Part shown: positions 1-9,422 of the stretch, piece by piece
Layout: each line of letters opens with the position of its first letter
Position numbering within the stretch: position 1 is the first letter of the stretch
Assembly (NCBI RefSeq): GCF_015207285.1
Contig: NZ_JADEXD010000014.1
Coordinates: 1-58,391, forward strand
DNA from: Tychonema sp. LEGE 07203
GTDB lineage: Bacteria > Cyanobacteriota > Cyanobacteriia > Cyanobacteriales > Microcoleaceae
Reading direction: 5' to 3'
Length of the DNA: 58,391 bases
Translations under genes and position numbers: made by a program
The notes under the pieces: model-generated
Databases searched by the model: none
The model's input: only the letters and a program-made list of their open reading frames with translations
What the model was told of the DNA's origin: nothing

Positions 1-17
1 GGGTGGGCGGGCAAAAC

Positions 18-40
18 AAATCCTGCTTGGAGCAGGATTT
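18..40 (-). terminator. Rho-independent terminator after the 119-aa gene
   Basis: A perfect 10-bp inverted repeat (AAATCCTGCT / AGCAGGATTT) with a 3-nt loop lies just downstream of the stop codon of the minus-strand gene ending at 69. On the minus strand the right arm runs into TTTGTTTTG, a usable U tract. A second hairpin (CCCC...GGGG) lies between it and the gene, at about 45-58. Confidence 0.7.
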
Positions 41-68
41 TATCCCCTTTATCGGGGGTCGTCATTGA

Positions 69-428
69 TTACTTGATAAAATCATCAATCTCTTCATTAT
101 CGTCAGTTGCCTTTTTCTTATGAGAAGCTTTGACTGCCGATTCGATATAACGGAAGTGCAAGTCAATCACTGCTTGCTCAGATGAAAGCCAGTAAACGTT
201 GCTCAAGATTTCTTCAAGCATCTCGTCAGCCGAGTAGCCTTCATATTGCTTGTTAAACCAAGTATTGAACGCTTCCCAGTCAAGAGCTTTACCTTTCTGC
301 AACTGTCGTTGTTTGGCACGTCCCGTTAACTCGCGGGCAACGTGCAAAAACATCTCGAAGCGCTGTTCTTCAAGAGTTTCTGCAAATTGCTTTTGCATCG
401 GAGTTGGAGCGGATTTGCGATTAGCCAT
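69..428 (-). CDS. hypothetical acidic-tailed protein, 119 aa
   Basis: I do not recognise a named family. The product is mostly helical with a basic N-terminus, a central tryptophan-containing segment (LDWEAFNTWF, about residues 50-59) and a short acidic C-terminus (DDNEEIDDF). The start is ATG at 428, preceded by a GAGGG ribosome-binding site. The next gene upstream on the same strand (712-1443) has a comparable centre (FDWQEWNNTVF) followed by a helical stretch of similar length and a much longer acidic tail, so the two may be distant paralogues. It is separated from that gene by a terminator and by two further hairpins (530-570 and 648-661). The function is unknown; a small nucleic-acid-associated plasmid protein is possible. 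Confidence 0.7.
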   Translation of the reverse strand: MANRKSAPTPMQKQFAETLEEQRFEMFLHVARELTGRAKQRQLQKGKALDWEAFNTWFNKQYEGYSADEMLEEILSNVYWLSSEQAVIDLHFRYIESAVKASHKKKATDDNEEIDDFIK

Positions 429-529
429 GATTAACCCTCAAGCGTGTTTTTTTTCACAACTAAAGCGACGGCAGTCTGCTAATTACAATTAATTCAAAAA
501 AATTAGTGGGTGGGTGAGTGGGTAAAATT

Positions 530-570
530 AAATTCACAATCAAGGTCAAAACTTCCTTGATTGTGAATTT
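530..570. repeat. perfect 16-bp inverted repeat
   Basis: The arms AAATTCACAATCAAGG (530-545) and CCTTGATTGTGAATTT (555-570) are exactly complementary around a 9-nt loop. It lies in the leader region of the 119-aa gene, on the far side of the terminator at 670-690. There is no obvious U tract, so it may be an operator, a leader structure or the core of a small RNA. A G-rich run (GTGGGTGGGTGAGTGGG) sits just beside it at about 506-522. Confidence 0.6.
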
Positions 571-669
571 GTTGGGTATGCTTCCCAGAGCGTCCTGATT
601 CGGACGGTGGCGACAATCATTACCCTGAATTGCGATTCGTGGAAAAGGCCTCGATAGAGGCAAAAAAAT

Positions 670-690
670 GCTCTGCTTTTTCAGCAGAGC
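670..690 (-). terminator. Rho-independent terminator of the 246-aa acidic protein gene
   Basis: The hairpin GCTCTGCT...CAGCAGAGC is followed on the minus strand by ATTTTTTTG, a strong U tract. It is 21 bp beyond the stop codon at 712. Confidence 0.8.
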
Positions 691-711
691 TTTCTAATCA
701 AACTTTAGCAA

Positions 712-1443
712 TTATTCGTCGTCTTCCTCAAATTCTTCGTCTTCGTCTAAACTAAAATCATCCTCCTCATCGTCATCATCCTCATCCTCATCCTCATCGC
801 CTTCCTCGTCTTCGTCATCCTCATCAATTTCATCGAGTATGTCATCAATTTCATCATCTTCATCATCGAGTTCGTCGTCCTCATCTAGTTCTTCAGTATC
901 TTCTTCAGAGGATTTAGCTAACTCGTTGCGACGCTTTAAACTTTGAGCATTGAACTCCATTAAATCGGCAATGGCAGCTTGCGGGTTGTCAGCAATTGTA
1001 TCGTAAAGTTGGCTCATCGCTAAGGCAACAACTTCGACACCATACTTGAGTTCCTCGGGCCGGCCAACTAGCTTGGGAAACACAGTATTGTTCCACTCTT
1101 GCCAGTCGAACTTTTTACCATTGCCATTGCCGTTGCGCTTGTTCAACTGAGCTTGAATATCCAATCCCAGTTTTTCGCGAACTGCGTGGCCAACCTTTGT
1201 CGAAATACGGCTATCGCGACGCTGAATTGTCACGCCGTACTTCTTATGAATTGTATTGCGAATCTGTTTGACTAGCTCGCCAGCAAGTTGCTCGGAGCTG
1301 AGGTTAGGTTGAGGTTTTGATTTGGCTCCATTGTTACTGCCGACTGTTTGACTGTTCTGCTTTTCAGGCGGTTTTGATTTAGCAGGCACTGGTGACTGAG
1401 AGCGATTTGGAGTGGCTGCTGTTTGTTTTTTAGTTGTGGCCAT
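712..1443 (-). CDS. hypothetical protein with a long acidic C-terminal tail, about 243 aa
   Basis: The product has three parts: a low-complexity basic and polar N-terminus (about residues 1-50), a helical core (about 50-185) and a C-terminal tail made almost entirely of Asp and Glu (about 186-243). Reading can begin at a TTG at 1452, but I prefer ATG at 1443. No enzyme motif is visible. Long acidic tails occur in DNA mimics, histone-like chaperones and single-stranded DNA-binding proteins, so a role in plasmid DNA packaging or replication is plausible but unproven. Upstream, 37 nt before the start, is a hairpin of the shared leader type (1480-1493). The gene is divergent from the Ycf46-like ATPase. 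It has a clear terminator. Confidence 0.75.
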   Translation of the reverse strand: MATTKKQTAATPNRSQSPVPAKSKPPEKQNSQTVGSNNGAKSKPQPNLSSEQLAGELVKQIRNTIHKKYGVTIQRRDSRISTKVGHAVREKLGLDIQAQLNKRNGNGNGKKFDWQEWNNTVFPKLVGRPEELKYGVEVVALAMSQLYDTIADNPQAAIADLMEFNAQSLKRRNELAKSSEEDTEELDEDDELDDEDDEIDDILDEIDEDDEDEEGDEDEDEDDDDEEDDFSLDEDEEFEEDDE

Positions 1444-1479
1444 GATTGACAATTTAACTTACATAACATCAATTTATGA

Positions 1480-1517
1480 GTGCCGTTAGGCACAATTACC
1501 CCCTCCAGTTGAGGGGG
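1480..1517. promoter_or_regulatory. twin-hairpin element (GTTA-loop hairpin plus C5TC/GAG5 hairpin)
   Basis: Two hairpins lie side by side: GTGCC-GTTA-GGCAC (1480-1493), then CCCCCTC-CAGTT-GAGGGGG (1499-1517). A second copy with the same order and orientation is at 15192-15237, and both copies are followed by CGCTCA and GAAGTT within about 60 nt. The element sits between divergent genes: 37 nt upstream of the minus-strand acidic protein and about 90 nt upstream of the plus-strand ATPase. The first hairpin belongs to the leader-hairpin family described in the findings. Confidence 0.6.
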
Positions 1518-1606
1518 CGTATTTCGCTCATTAGCAGGAAGTTAAATTTTAATTATGTTAGTTAAATTTTTATGTTAAACATCCTGTATTTAGTTGTATA
1601 TGAATC

Positions 1607-3301
1607 ATGAAAACTTTCAATAATTGGTCTAAGTTAAGAGTTATTCAAACTCCCATAGTTGCCCTTGAATATTACAGTGCCGATCGCCAAAAAATCTTGT
1701 CATCATTTCATCAGTACGCCAGTGAGTGTTGTTTACCTGTTTATTATTGGAATCCAGGCTATGCAACTCTTCAACAGGTGCGGTGTTTGGATAAACATCT
1801 CCCGAATTTAGGTTTTCTTTCAGATATGGCAAGCCTTTCAGATATTTCCGAGATGTATAATAGTGAATGCGTTCTATATAAAACTGAGCTATCTGTCGAG
1901 AGTGATGTCCTGCAATTTCTGCTGGAAAATGACTACCCCGGTATCTTTTTGTTAGAGGACATTTTGGAATCAGAGAGTAGCGAACAGCCTCTTGTCCGCC
2001 GTTATTCTCAATTGGCTAACGCATTTTTTGAGCTGAAAGGGCGTTGGGCCGAGCTGAAAGGGCGTTGGGCCAACCAATATTGGGTACTGCTGGGTGAGTA
2101 CATCCAACTGCCATCAAAGCTAAGTCCATTAATTCCTCTACTCAAATGTCCGTTACCCGATCGTTTTGAAGTCGAAGTTCTTGTAGATAATTTTTGCGAG
2201 CGCAATTGTTCCCTTGATTTTGGTTCAGATGCGGTAGCTGCTAAAAAACGGCTGGCTGTTTCTAGTCTAGGGCTGCCAACTGCTGAAATTGAATTAGTAT
2301 TAGATCGATCGCTCTCTGTCACTACTTCAGTTGTCCATATCGCACAGTTGGTATTGGAGCATAAGATATCGCAACTTCGAGACCAGGGGTTGGAGTTCAT
2401 TGCTTCTCCAGACGTGCCTCATGCTGGCGGTTTAGATTTATTAGACGCTTATTTGAGCGAAGTCGTAAAGCTGTCAGAAGCTGATGCCAAGAAATATCAC
2501 CTCAGACCTCCCAAAGGAATGCTGCTGTGGGGGCCGCCGGGGACGGGCAAAAGTTTGAGTGCAAAGCTAGCTGCTAAGAAACTAGGTTATGCGCTTTTAG
2601 CAGCAAGTTGGGGCAATATTCTAGGTTCCTCTAATCCCGATCGCGCTCTCAACAAAATGCTGGATACAGCCGATAATTTGGGCGGCTGCGTGCTGTTTTT
2701 TGACGATTTTGACAAGGGTTTTTCTGGTTGGGAATCTAATGCTGATGGCGGTGCAGCTAGGCGACTGTCGCAGAAATTGCTCACATGGATGCAGGAGCAT
2801 GAAAGCCCCGTGTTAATGTTAGCTACTGTTAACCGCTTAGAAATGCTGCCGGCTGAACTTATTCGCAGATTTGACGACGGCGGAATCTGGTTTGTGGATT
2901 TGCCACACAGCGGCGCTCGCTATGAGATTTTCAACTTGCATTTGGCTAAGTATTTCCCAGAGCAATTTGGGGAAGGAAAAGAGAACCTTTGGAGCGACAG
3001 GCAGTGGTATTCGCTACTATCTGACTATGCCGGAGCAACGAGTGCTGAAATTGCGATCGCAGTTAAACGCTGTGCTGAGCGAGCTTATTGTGAAGGGCGA
3101 CCTGGTAAAATTGAATTGGCCGATCTGCGTTATCAGAGAACTCAGTTTGTGCTGTCGTCTGAGCGTTCTTCTGAAGATATCCAGGGGATTCGGAACAAAG
3201 CATCCTTTGCTCGGCCTGCTTCTGGGAGCGATCGGTCTTTATTTGCGGCCCGAGAGCAAGAATTATTCGAGTATCGACCGACTGCTTACGATAAAATTTG
3301 A
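1607..3301 (+). CDS. AAA+ ATPase, Ycf46-like
   Basis: A 564-aa protein with an N-terminal region lacking a recognised motif (about 1-230) and a C-terminal AAA+ domain. The Walker A motif GPPGTGKS is near residue 308. The Walker B-type segment VLFFDDFDK is near 363, sensor ATVNRL follows, and a candidate arginine finger lies in LIRRFDDGG near 416. The layout matches the cyanobacterial and plastid Ycf46 family, whose members have been linked to carbon and redox responses. Walker B has DD where many AAA+ proteins have DE; this may be normal for the family. A perfect 21-bp tandem repeat (2030-2050 and 2051-2071) duplicates seven residues (ELKGRWA) in frame. The gene is divergent from the acidic-protein gene and 86 bp upstream of the TPR-CHAT gene. 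Confidence 0.85.
   Translation: MKTFNNWSKLRVIQTPIVALEYYSADRQKILSSFHQYASECCLPVYYWNPGYATLQQVRCLDKHLPNLGFLSDMASLSDISEMYNSECVLYKTELSVESDVLQFLLENDYPGIFLLEDILESESSEQPLVRRYSQLANAFFELKGRWAELKGRWANQYWVLLGEYIQLPSKLSPLIPLLKCPLPDRFEVEVLVDNFCERNCSLDFGSDAVAAKKRLAVSSLGLPTAEIELVLDRSLSVTTSVVHIAQLVLEHKISQLRDQGLEFIASPDVPHAGGLDLLDAYLSEVVKLSEADAKKYHLRPPKGMLLWGPPGTGKSLSAKLAAKKLGYALLAASWGNILGSSNPDRALNKMLDTADNLGGCVLFFDDFDKGFSGWESNADGGAARRLSQKLLTWMQEHESPVLMLATVNRLEMLPAELIRRFDDGGIWFVDLPHSGARYEIFNLHLAKYFPEQFGEGKENLWSDRQWYSLLSDYAGATSAEIAIAVKRCAERAYCEGRPGKIELADLRYQRTQFVLSSERSSEDIQGIRNKASFARPASGSDRSLFAAREQELFEYRPTAYDKI
2030..2071 (+). repeat. perfect 21-bp in-frame tandem duplication
   Basis: Two identical 21-bp copies, 2030-2050 and 2051-2071, each encode ELKGRWA within the Ycf46-like ATPase. 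Their complete identity suggests recent slippage or duplication. Confidence 0.9.
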
Positions 3302-3387
3302 GTGCAACTAACTGAATTTTCCTAAACATTGCGCTACACCAAAAGTAACACAATTGAAACTTTATTGTTCGTCTCGCGCTCTCAGTA

Positions 3388-6300
3388 ATGTTTCTGCCCA
3401 CTGGCTGTCTGCCTCGAACAGCAACTGATCTAGATGCTATAATTCGGGTTATATGTGAATACATACACCGGGGGCTAAGTGTGGAAGAAAGCGAAATTAC
3501 CCGCCTGGAGCAACAATTATCCGTCGCCAAAGAAACAGGCGATCGCAGTGAAGAGTGCAATGCTTTAGGAAATTTAGGAATTTACCTATATCAGCTTGGG
3601 CAATTCCGTGAAGCTGTGGGATATTGCCAACAATATTTGAGTATAGCGCAAGAAATTCAGAATTCTTGGGGAGAAGCGACAGCTCAATGGTATCTGGGCT
3701 ACAGCTACACAGCTCTCGAAAAGCAGCCAGAGGCTATTGAAGCTTTGAGCCAAGCTTATCGGCTGTTTAGAAAAATGTGTAACCAGGAACATTCCGAGCA
3801 AGCTTGGACGACGCTTAACCAGTTGGGCGATAGCTATCTAGCTCAACAGCAGTATGCCAAAGCAGAAGAGCTTTATCATAATCAGAGAGAAGTTTTACAG
3901 GAATTTAACGATCAAAAATTGCTAGGCTGGGTACTGCAACACCTTGGCAAAGTGCAATACTATCAAACCAACTATTCAAGCGCAATTGAGTCCCACACCC
4001 TGATGCTGGAAATAGCTGGAGATGTGGAAGACAAGGCGATGGAAAGTTCGGCGCTAATGTGGTTGGGGTACGATTTCTGGGCAGCGGGTCAACTAGATTC
4101 AGCCCTAGAATATTTAAAACAACGATTAGCTCTTACCAAAAAACTCAATGATACCAATGCTCAAAGGGAAACATTAGGCTGGTTGGTAAATCTTTGTAAA
4201 AACATCGATGGTGACGGGGTACTCCCATGTTTTTACATGACGGAACAAATAGAATTATTTCGGCAGTTAGATGACAAAAATAGCGAACTGAATACGGTTG
4301 ATGACTTTTACAATTTAGGAATGTTGTATTTTAACCAGCAGAAATATCAGCAAGCTCTCGCCTGTTTCCAGTCACATTTTACCTTTATACAAGAATTAGA
4401 ACAACCTATTAGGAGAGCGAATGCTCGCTATATGCTAGGTCAAAGTTATCGAAATTTAGGTCAGCAAACAGAGGCAATTGAGAATTATCAACGAGCGGTT
4501 GAACTCTATATAGAGCAGAACAGCACTAAGGAATGGGCAGCAAAAGCACTGGATTATCTGAGTAAGCTTTATCGAAATTCCTATGATTATTTCCAAGCTA
4601 TAGAGCAACAAAAAAAACGCTTAGAGTTAGTGAAAGAACTGGGCGATCCGTATTCTGAACAAGATGCTCTTTATCAGCTAGGCTGTATTTATGACGATGT
4701 AAGAGAGCACCCTCAAGCACTTGAGTATTTTTCTTCCGCCCTGATTTTAGCTAAGGATTTAGCTCGGAAAGACTATAGTGCTAATGCTCACTATATGTTG
4801 GGGCTAACTTATGAAAAGTTGGGTCAAATAGACGAAGCGATCGACCATACCAATCAATCAGAAAAACTTTACACAGAAACTGAAAATCAAACATGGGTAG
4901 AAAACAGTCGTCTTCAGTTACAAAAATTAGAGAATAAAAAAATAGAATCCGATCCTCAAACGTGGAAAATTCTAGGCGATCGACTATTTAACTCAGGGGA
5001 TTATCAAGAAGCAATTAACTGTTATGACAAGCTACTCCAGCCTGAATTAGAACCCAATTATTTGCTAGCGTTGCAGGGATTAGGTGAGCGCCAACTATCT
5101 AGTGGTAACTACTATGCGGCCTTGGCTTCTTTTAAAAAAGTTGTTGAACTCAATTCTAGTAGTATTTTTGGTTGGGTTTGGCAAGGATTGGCGTTAATCA
5201 CATTGCAACAAAATGAAGAAGCAACTTCTGCTCTCCGGTTCGCTTTAGAACTCGATCGAAACAATTCGGATGCTTGGTATTGCTTGAGTCAAGCTCTCTT
5301 TAATTTACAGGAATATCAAGAAGCTCTCAAAGCTTCTAGTCTGGCTGTAGAATTGAATGCTAACTCCTATGATGCTTGGAATGTTCGAGGAGCTATATTA
5401 GCGAATGGCTTTCAACTCTACCTAGAAGCCCTTGATGCTTTTAACAAAGCTTTATCTATTAACCCCACTAATGAAGTGGCTATAAAAAACCGCTCTATTA
5501 TTTTATCTAAACTTGGATTTTCTCAAGAAGAGCTTAATAATAAAAGTGATACTTATTTGCTTGATTTTGATTTTAATAATATTCAAGATTGGAAAAATTT
5601 AGGTAGCCTTCGGAGAAGTCAAGGGCGGGATAGCGATGCACTGATTGCCTACGATCAAGCATTAGCTTTGAATAGTAATAATGCTGAGTTATGGAGAGAG
5701 AAGGGGAGTACACTATGGGATTTAGGAAGCCTGCAAAATGCCCTTGAATCTTGGAATAAAGCAATTGCTTTGAATCCCAATGATTTTCAAACCTATTTAG
5801 CTTTTGGGAATGCCCTACTCGCTAAAGGATTAAATGAAAATGCAGTTTATTACTTTAACCAAGCTCTCCTTTGGTCAGAAAATAGTTTAGCTTGGCCCGG
5901 TAGGTGCAAGGCACTGTCAAACTTGGGACACTATCTGACAGCAGTACAAAGCTGCAATGAGGCGCAGCAACGTCTTAACATTAAGTGTATCACAGCAGTT
6001 GCTTTTACTATGGATGAATATAATAAGGAGTATGGAATTTTACAATATGCTGAAGGTTTAGCTCACGCTATAGAAGCACAAAAACACAACAATTCGAGTG
6101 ATTATTGGCAAAAATCTTATCCATGCTTTCAGGAGGCTTTGAAAAGATTTAAGGAATCAAACTTGCAAGAATGGTATATGCGAGTTCTACAAGAGTTGCT
6201 CACTGTATGTCGAGAGTTAGGTAGAACAAAAGAGGCAAAATACCGCTTATATGAAGGAGTGGATTTGTTAACGCAATTAGTAGAAGAATCTTCATCAAAG

Positions 6301-8976
6301 CGAGAAAAAGACCTATTATCCAAAGAATTTGATAGGCTAAAACAATGGCATACGGATGAAGTTATTGAGTACAAAACCTTATTTATGGAACTGCTTGATG
6401 GAGTAGACGAGGGATGGGAGCAAGAGCAGATATTGGAGCATTTGGGAGAACACTGCGATAATCCCTATTTAATTCGGTGGCTGAAGGGTTTTGGCATGGA
6501 AGAGTTAGAGAAGTTGTGGGGTTCTCCAGATTTTGATCGAGGCTATCTAATGATTAAGCTTGGAGAAATTCACTGTGGAGAGTTAGGAAAAGTTTCTCAA
6601 ACATTCGGGTATCAGATCATTGAAAAGACAATAGAAAAAGCTGAAGAGGCAATAGAGACAGTCTATCAAAAATATCAATCAGGAGATTATAAAGAGGCTC
6701 GTTTTAACTATCGATATTCTCTAAATCAATGGAGTTTTGATTACCGTATAGTTCAGTCTTGCCGTCAGGAGTGTCAGGACAAGCTAGAACACCTTGAAGA
6801 AGGGCTGGTATCGCGCTATGCAGATACGCCAACTCAAGCTGACGACTACCTCGCTTGGTTTAATCTTGGTGAAGAACTCAGAAAGTTAGAATATGACGAA
6901 GCAGCTATTATTACTTTTCGTCGCACTCTACGTCTAACTAAAGGACAGTTCTGGGAAGCCTGGGCTAGTTGGGGATGGATTGAGCTAAAGAGACCTAGTG
7001 TTGGTGATAATCAACCTGCTGACTTAGGACTGAAATTTCTTAAAAGAAATGCGCCTTATTATCAAGATGCTTGTGGAATTTTGTATGAAATTAAAGGAGA
7101 CTACTATCAAGAAGGATTAGGAGTTTTATATGAAATCAAAGGAGATTCATGGTATCGGTACGAACATACAAAAGGACCTTCTAGGGGAATGATTCCTTTA
7201 ATTAATATTGGCTCCCTTCCTGACTATGAATTGTGGCGTGGGTGGTGGGAGGGGGCCTATGAGGCTTATCGAAAAGCTCTGGATTGCTTCACCACGCCTC
7301 GACTGCGAGAGCGACGACTCGGCGTACTACAGAAACTTGTTAAAATCTGTCGCTGCCTTGGTAAAAAAGATGAAGTGCAACATTTTGAACAGGAAGGTTC
7401 TGACTTACTAGGATGCTTGCTGCAAGAAATGCCATCAGAGACAGCTAGGTTAGCTAGAAAGTTTGCTGCTTTTGACCAATATCGGGTAGACTCTTTAGCC
7501 GAATCAGAAAAAGTCTGGCAAGCTTTAAAGTTTGCAGAATGGCGAAAAAATATTTGCCTGCGCTGGTTAGCTTCTAATCAATGGAGTAACGATAAACCTG
7601 ATTTAGATGAACAAGCCCTTCTTTATTTTTCAACCAAAATCACATCGTTATTAGATTCTCGGACTGCGATAATTTATTGGCATCTTAGCCCAGCAGCCAT
7701 TAGCATATTTGTCCTTAAACACAAGGAAATACCAAAAGTTTATGTTCTTAAAAACAAAAAAATATATGAAGCTTTTACAAACCCTAAGCCCACGCAAATT
7801 GTTTGGGGAGGTGAAACAGTAACTTTTCCAATACCAACAGTTACAGAAGAGGATGTAGTTAAAGGGACTTCTGGAGTTTATGACAACCAGTTAGTCAAGT
7901 TTGAATACTGGATGGAAGAATGGAAAAAGAATTATCGAGACTATCGCTATGGCAAAAAAAAGGAGCCTGACGAAACTTTATTGGAAGCAGAAAATAAAAA
8001 TATCGCCCCAGCGAGTCATCCCTGGCGAGAAAAAATGCTAGAAGAACTAGATCAACTGGCAGAAATTCTCCATATTAAGGAAATAGTCGATGAATATCTG
8101 ACCGACATTAAAAAATTGATTTTGATACCTCACCGAGATTTGCACCTGCTACCTCTAGAATACCTGTTTCGAGACAAAGGATTCACAATCTCCCGCCTGC
8201 CCAGCATAAATTTAGGACTAAACTTAGAACGGTTACGAGCCACTCCCACATTACCTCCGCTTAGCATTGAGCATCCTGATGTCGGCAGCACCTTGCGTTT
8301 TGCCAAAATAGAATCAATCTTCTTAGCGCATCTATATCAAATTCCCCAGGAAAATCGCATTGCGGATAAAGATGCAACCAAAAAACGTATTCTGGAAGTC
8401 ATACGAGTTGCGGCTGATATCATGCACTTCACTGGTCACGGCGAACACGATACCGACTGCCCCGCTGAATCAGCATTAATTCTTGCAAATGGAGACAAAT
8501 TAACTCTGCGCGATCTTCTAAATTTACCGTTACGAGAGTATTATTTAGTTTGCCTGTCTGCTTGCGAAACAGGATTGACCAGCACAAGCAACCTCATGGA
8601 TGAATTCGTGGGTTTGGTTAGCGGCTTCCTTGCCCGCAAAACCGCCTACGTCCTCAGTACGCTTTGGAGAGTTGACGAACTTTCTACGGCCTTGCTCGTC
8701 ATCGACTTCTACCGACGCTTTCAAGCAGGCCTGCACCCAGCCCAAGCTTTGGGAGAAGCACAGCAATGGCTTTGTACGCTGACTTATCCCAAACTAGCTG
8801 AGGAATATGCTATACTAGCCGATCAGATCGACGGATGTTCACCGGCTTTTGCCGAGTATCTAGAATCTGAAGCGTATGACATTCAGGAAAATACAGATAA
8901 AATGGAATCAAGCCAGCCTCCTTTTGCCGATCCTTACTATTGGGCTGGTTTCACAATTACAGGTTTGGTGAAATAA
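3388..8976 (+). CDS. TPR-CHAT protein, putative caspase-like protease
   Basis: A very large protein (1862 aa). Residues from about 40 to at least 900 are tetratricopeptide repeats (recurrent LG..Y...G....A...Y patterns); a helical and TPR-like middle follows. The C-terminal 300 residues form a CHAT domain. The catalytic dyad is visible as histidine in HFTGHG (His about 1684) and cysteine in LSACETG (Cys about 1726). CHAT proteases of known systems cleave partner proteins after activation through their repeats. No CRISPR array or cas gene is present, so this is not a type III-E craspase. The stop codon overlaps the start of the next gene by one base (TAATG), so the downstream proteins are probable partners or substrates. 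Confidence 0.9.
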   Translation: MFLPTGCLPRTATDLDAIIRVICEYIHRGLSVEESEITRLEQQLSVAKETGDRSEECNALGNLGIYLYQLGQFREAVGYCQQYLSIAQEIQNSWGEATAQWYLGYSYTALEKQPEAIEALSQAYRLFRKMCNQEHSEQAWTTLNQLGDSYLAQQQYAKAEELYHNQREVLQEFNDQKLLGWVLQHLGKVQYYQTNYSSAIESHTLMLEIAGDVEDKAMESSALMWLGYDFWAAGQLDSALEYLKQRLALTKKLNDTNAQRETLGWLVNLCKNIDGDGVLPCFYMTEQIELFRQLDDKNSELNTVDDFYNLGMLYFNQQKYQQALACFQSHFTFIQELEQPIRRANARYMLGQSYRNLGQQTEAIENYQRAVELYIEQNSTKEWAAKALDYLSKLYRNSYDYFQAIEQQKKRLELVKELGDPYSEQDALYQLGCIYDDVREHPQALEYFSSALILAKDLARKDYSANAHYMLGLTYEKLGQIDEAIDHTNQSEKLYTETENQTWVENSRLQLQKLENKKIESDPQTWKILGDRLFNSGDYQEAINCYDKLLQPELEPNYLLALQGLGERQLSSGNYYAALASFKKVVELNSSSIFGWVWQGLALITLQQNEEATSALRFALELDRNNSDAWYCLSQALFNLQEYQEALKASSLAVELNANSYDAWNVRGAILANGFQLYLEALDAFNKALSINPTNEVAIKNRSIILSKLGFSQEELNNKSDTYLLDFDFNNIQDWKNLGSLRRSQGRDSDALIAYDQALALNSNNAELWREKGSTLWDLGSLQNALESWNKAIALNPNDFQTYLAFGNALLAKGLNENAVYYFNQALLWSENSLAWPGRCKALSNLGHYLTAVQSCNEAQQRLNIKCITAVAFTMDEYNKEYGILQYAEGLAHAIEAQKHNNSSDYWQKSYPCFQEALKRFKESNLQEWYMRVLQELLTVCRELGRTKEAKYRLYEGVDLLTQLVEESSSKREKDLLSKEFDRLKQWHTDEVIEYKTLFMELLDGVDEGWEQEQILEHLGEHCDNPYLIRWLKGFGMEELEKLWGSPDFDRGYLMIKLGEIHCGELGKVSQTFGYQIIEKTIEKAEEAIETVYQKYQSGDYKEARFNYRYSLNQWSFDYRIVQSCRQECQDKLEHLEEGLVSRYADTPTQADDYLAWFNLGEELRKLEYDEAAIITFRRTLRLTKGQFWEAWASWGWIELKRPSVGDNQPADLGLKFLKRNAPYYQDACGILYEIKGDYYQEGLGVLYEIKGDSWYRYEHTKGPSRGMIPLINIGSLPDYELWRGWWEGAYEAYRKALDCFTTPRLRERRLGVLQKLVKICRCLGKKDEVQHFEQEGSDLLGCLLQEMPSETARLARKFAAFDQYRVDSLAESEKVWQALKFAEWRKNICLRWLASNQWSNDKPDLDEQALLYFSTKITSLLDSRTAIIYWHLSPAAISIFVLKHKEIPKVYVLKNKKIYEAFTNPKPTQIVWGGETVTFPIPTVTEEDVVKGTSGVYDNQLVKFEYWMEEWKKNYRDYRYGKKKEPDETLLEAENKNIAPASHPWREKMLEELDQLAEILHIKEIVDEYLTDIKKLILIPHRDLHLLPLEYLFRDKGFTISRLPSINLGLNLERLRATPTLPPLSIEHPDVGSTLRFAKIESIFLAHLYQIPQENRIADKDATKKRILEVIRVAADIMHFTGHGEHDTDCPAESALILANGDKLTLRDLLNLPLREYYLVCLSACETGLTSTSNLMDEFVGLVSGFLARKTAYVLSTLWRVDELSTALLVIDFYRRFQAGLHPAQALGEAQQWLCTLTYPKLAEEYAILADQIDGCSPAFAEYLESEAYDIQENTDKMESSQPPFADPYYWAGFTITGLVK

Positions 8977-9422
8977 TGGCTGCTATGCAAGAAGAAGATG
9001 CTATTACCCTCCACGCTTTTTCAGAAGCTTTGAGGAAATTCGATTCCTCTTTACCAGAGGAACTAATTATACAAATTAATCAAGTGGGTCAACAGTTAGC
9101 AGCAAACACATCTAACGTAGATCAATTTGCCGAGCTCTACAGGCTCACAGCCACAATAAAGAAAAATCCAGAATATGCTCGCTTCTATAAGCTTTATCGA
9201 GACGAGCGCCGCTGCCTGCAACAACCATATAATACTCAGGAACGCGGAAAGGCAATTCAAAATACAAGTTCGCTCCTCCCTTTTGCTCCTTTAGAAAATG
9301 TTGCGGGTGATATTAGTTATCTAAACACCTATAAACCTTCTGCTTTACCCGAACGAGCAAATACTAACACGAATAATGCAACTGGGATAAATGAAGCAGA
9401 AGTAATAGGACGCGGTATGTGA
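8976..9422 (+). CDS. small helical protein of the CHAT operon, 148 aa
   Basis: I do not recognise the family. The first 75 residues look all-helical (ITLHAFSEALRKF, LPEELIIQINQVGQQLA) and the last 70 are polar, Asn/Thr/Pro-rich and probably disordered. The chosen start is ATG at 8976, which overlaps the stop of the TPR-CHAT gene in TAATG. Its own stop overlaps the next start in TGATG, so all three genes should be translated as a coupled unit. A helical domain of this size could be an adaptor, similar in role to effector-associated domains in cyanobacterial conflict systems, but I see no diagnostic motif. Confidence 0.75.
   Translation: MAAMQEEDAITLHAFSEALRKFDSSLPEELIIQINQVGQQLAANTSNVDQFAELYRLTATIKKNPEYARFYKLYRDERRCLQQPYNTQERGKAIQNTSSLLPFAPLENVAGDISYLNTYKPSALPERANTNTNNATGINEAEVIGRGM

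Noticed and set aside
1-522. G-quadruplex at GGGTGGGCGGG and GTGGGTGGGTGAGTGGG
   Set aside because: Position 1 has only three G runs; the second is a weak four-run motif with no clear function, so it is noted only beside the inverted repeat.
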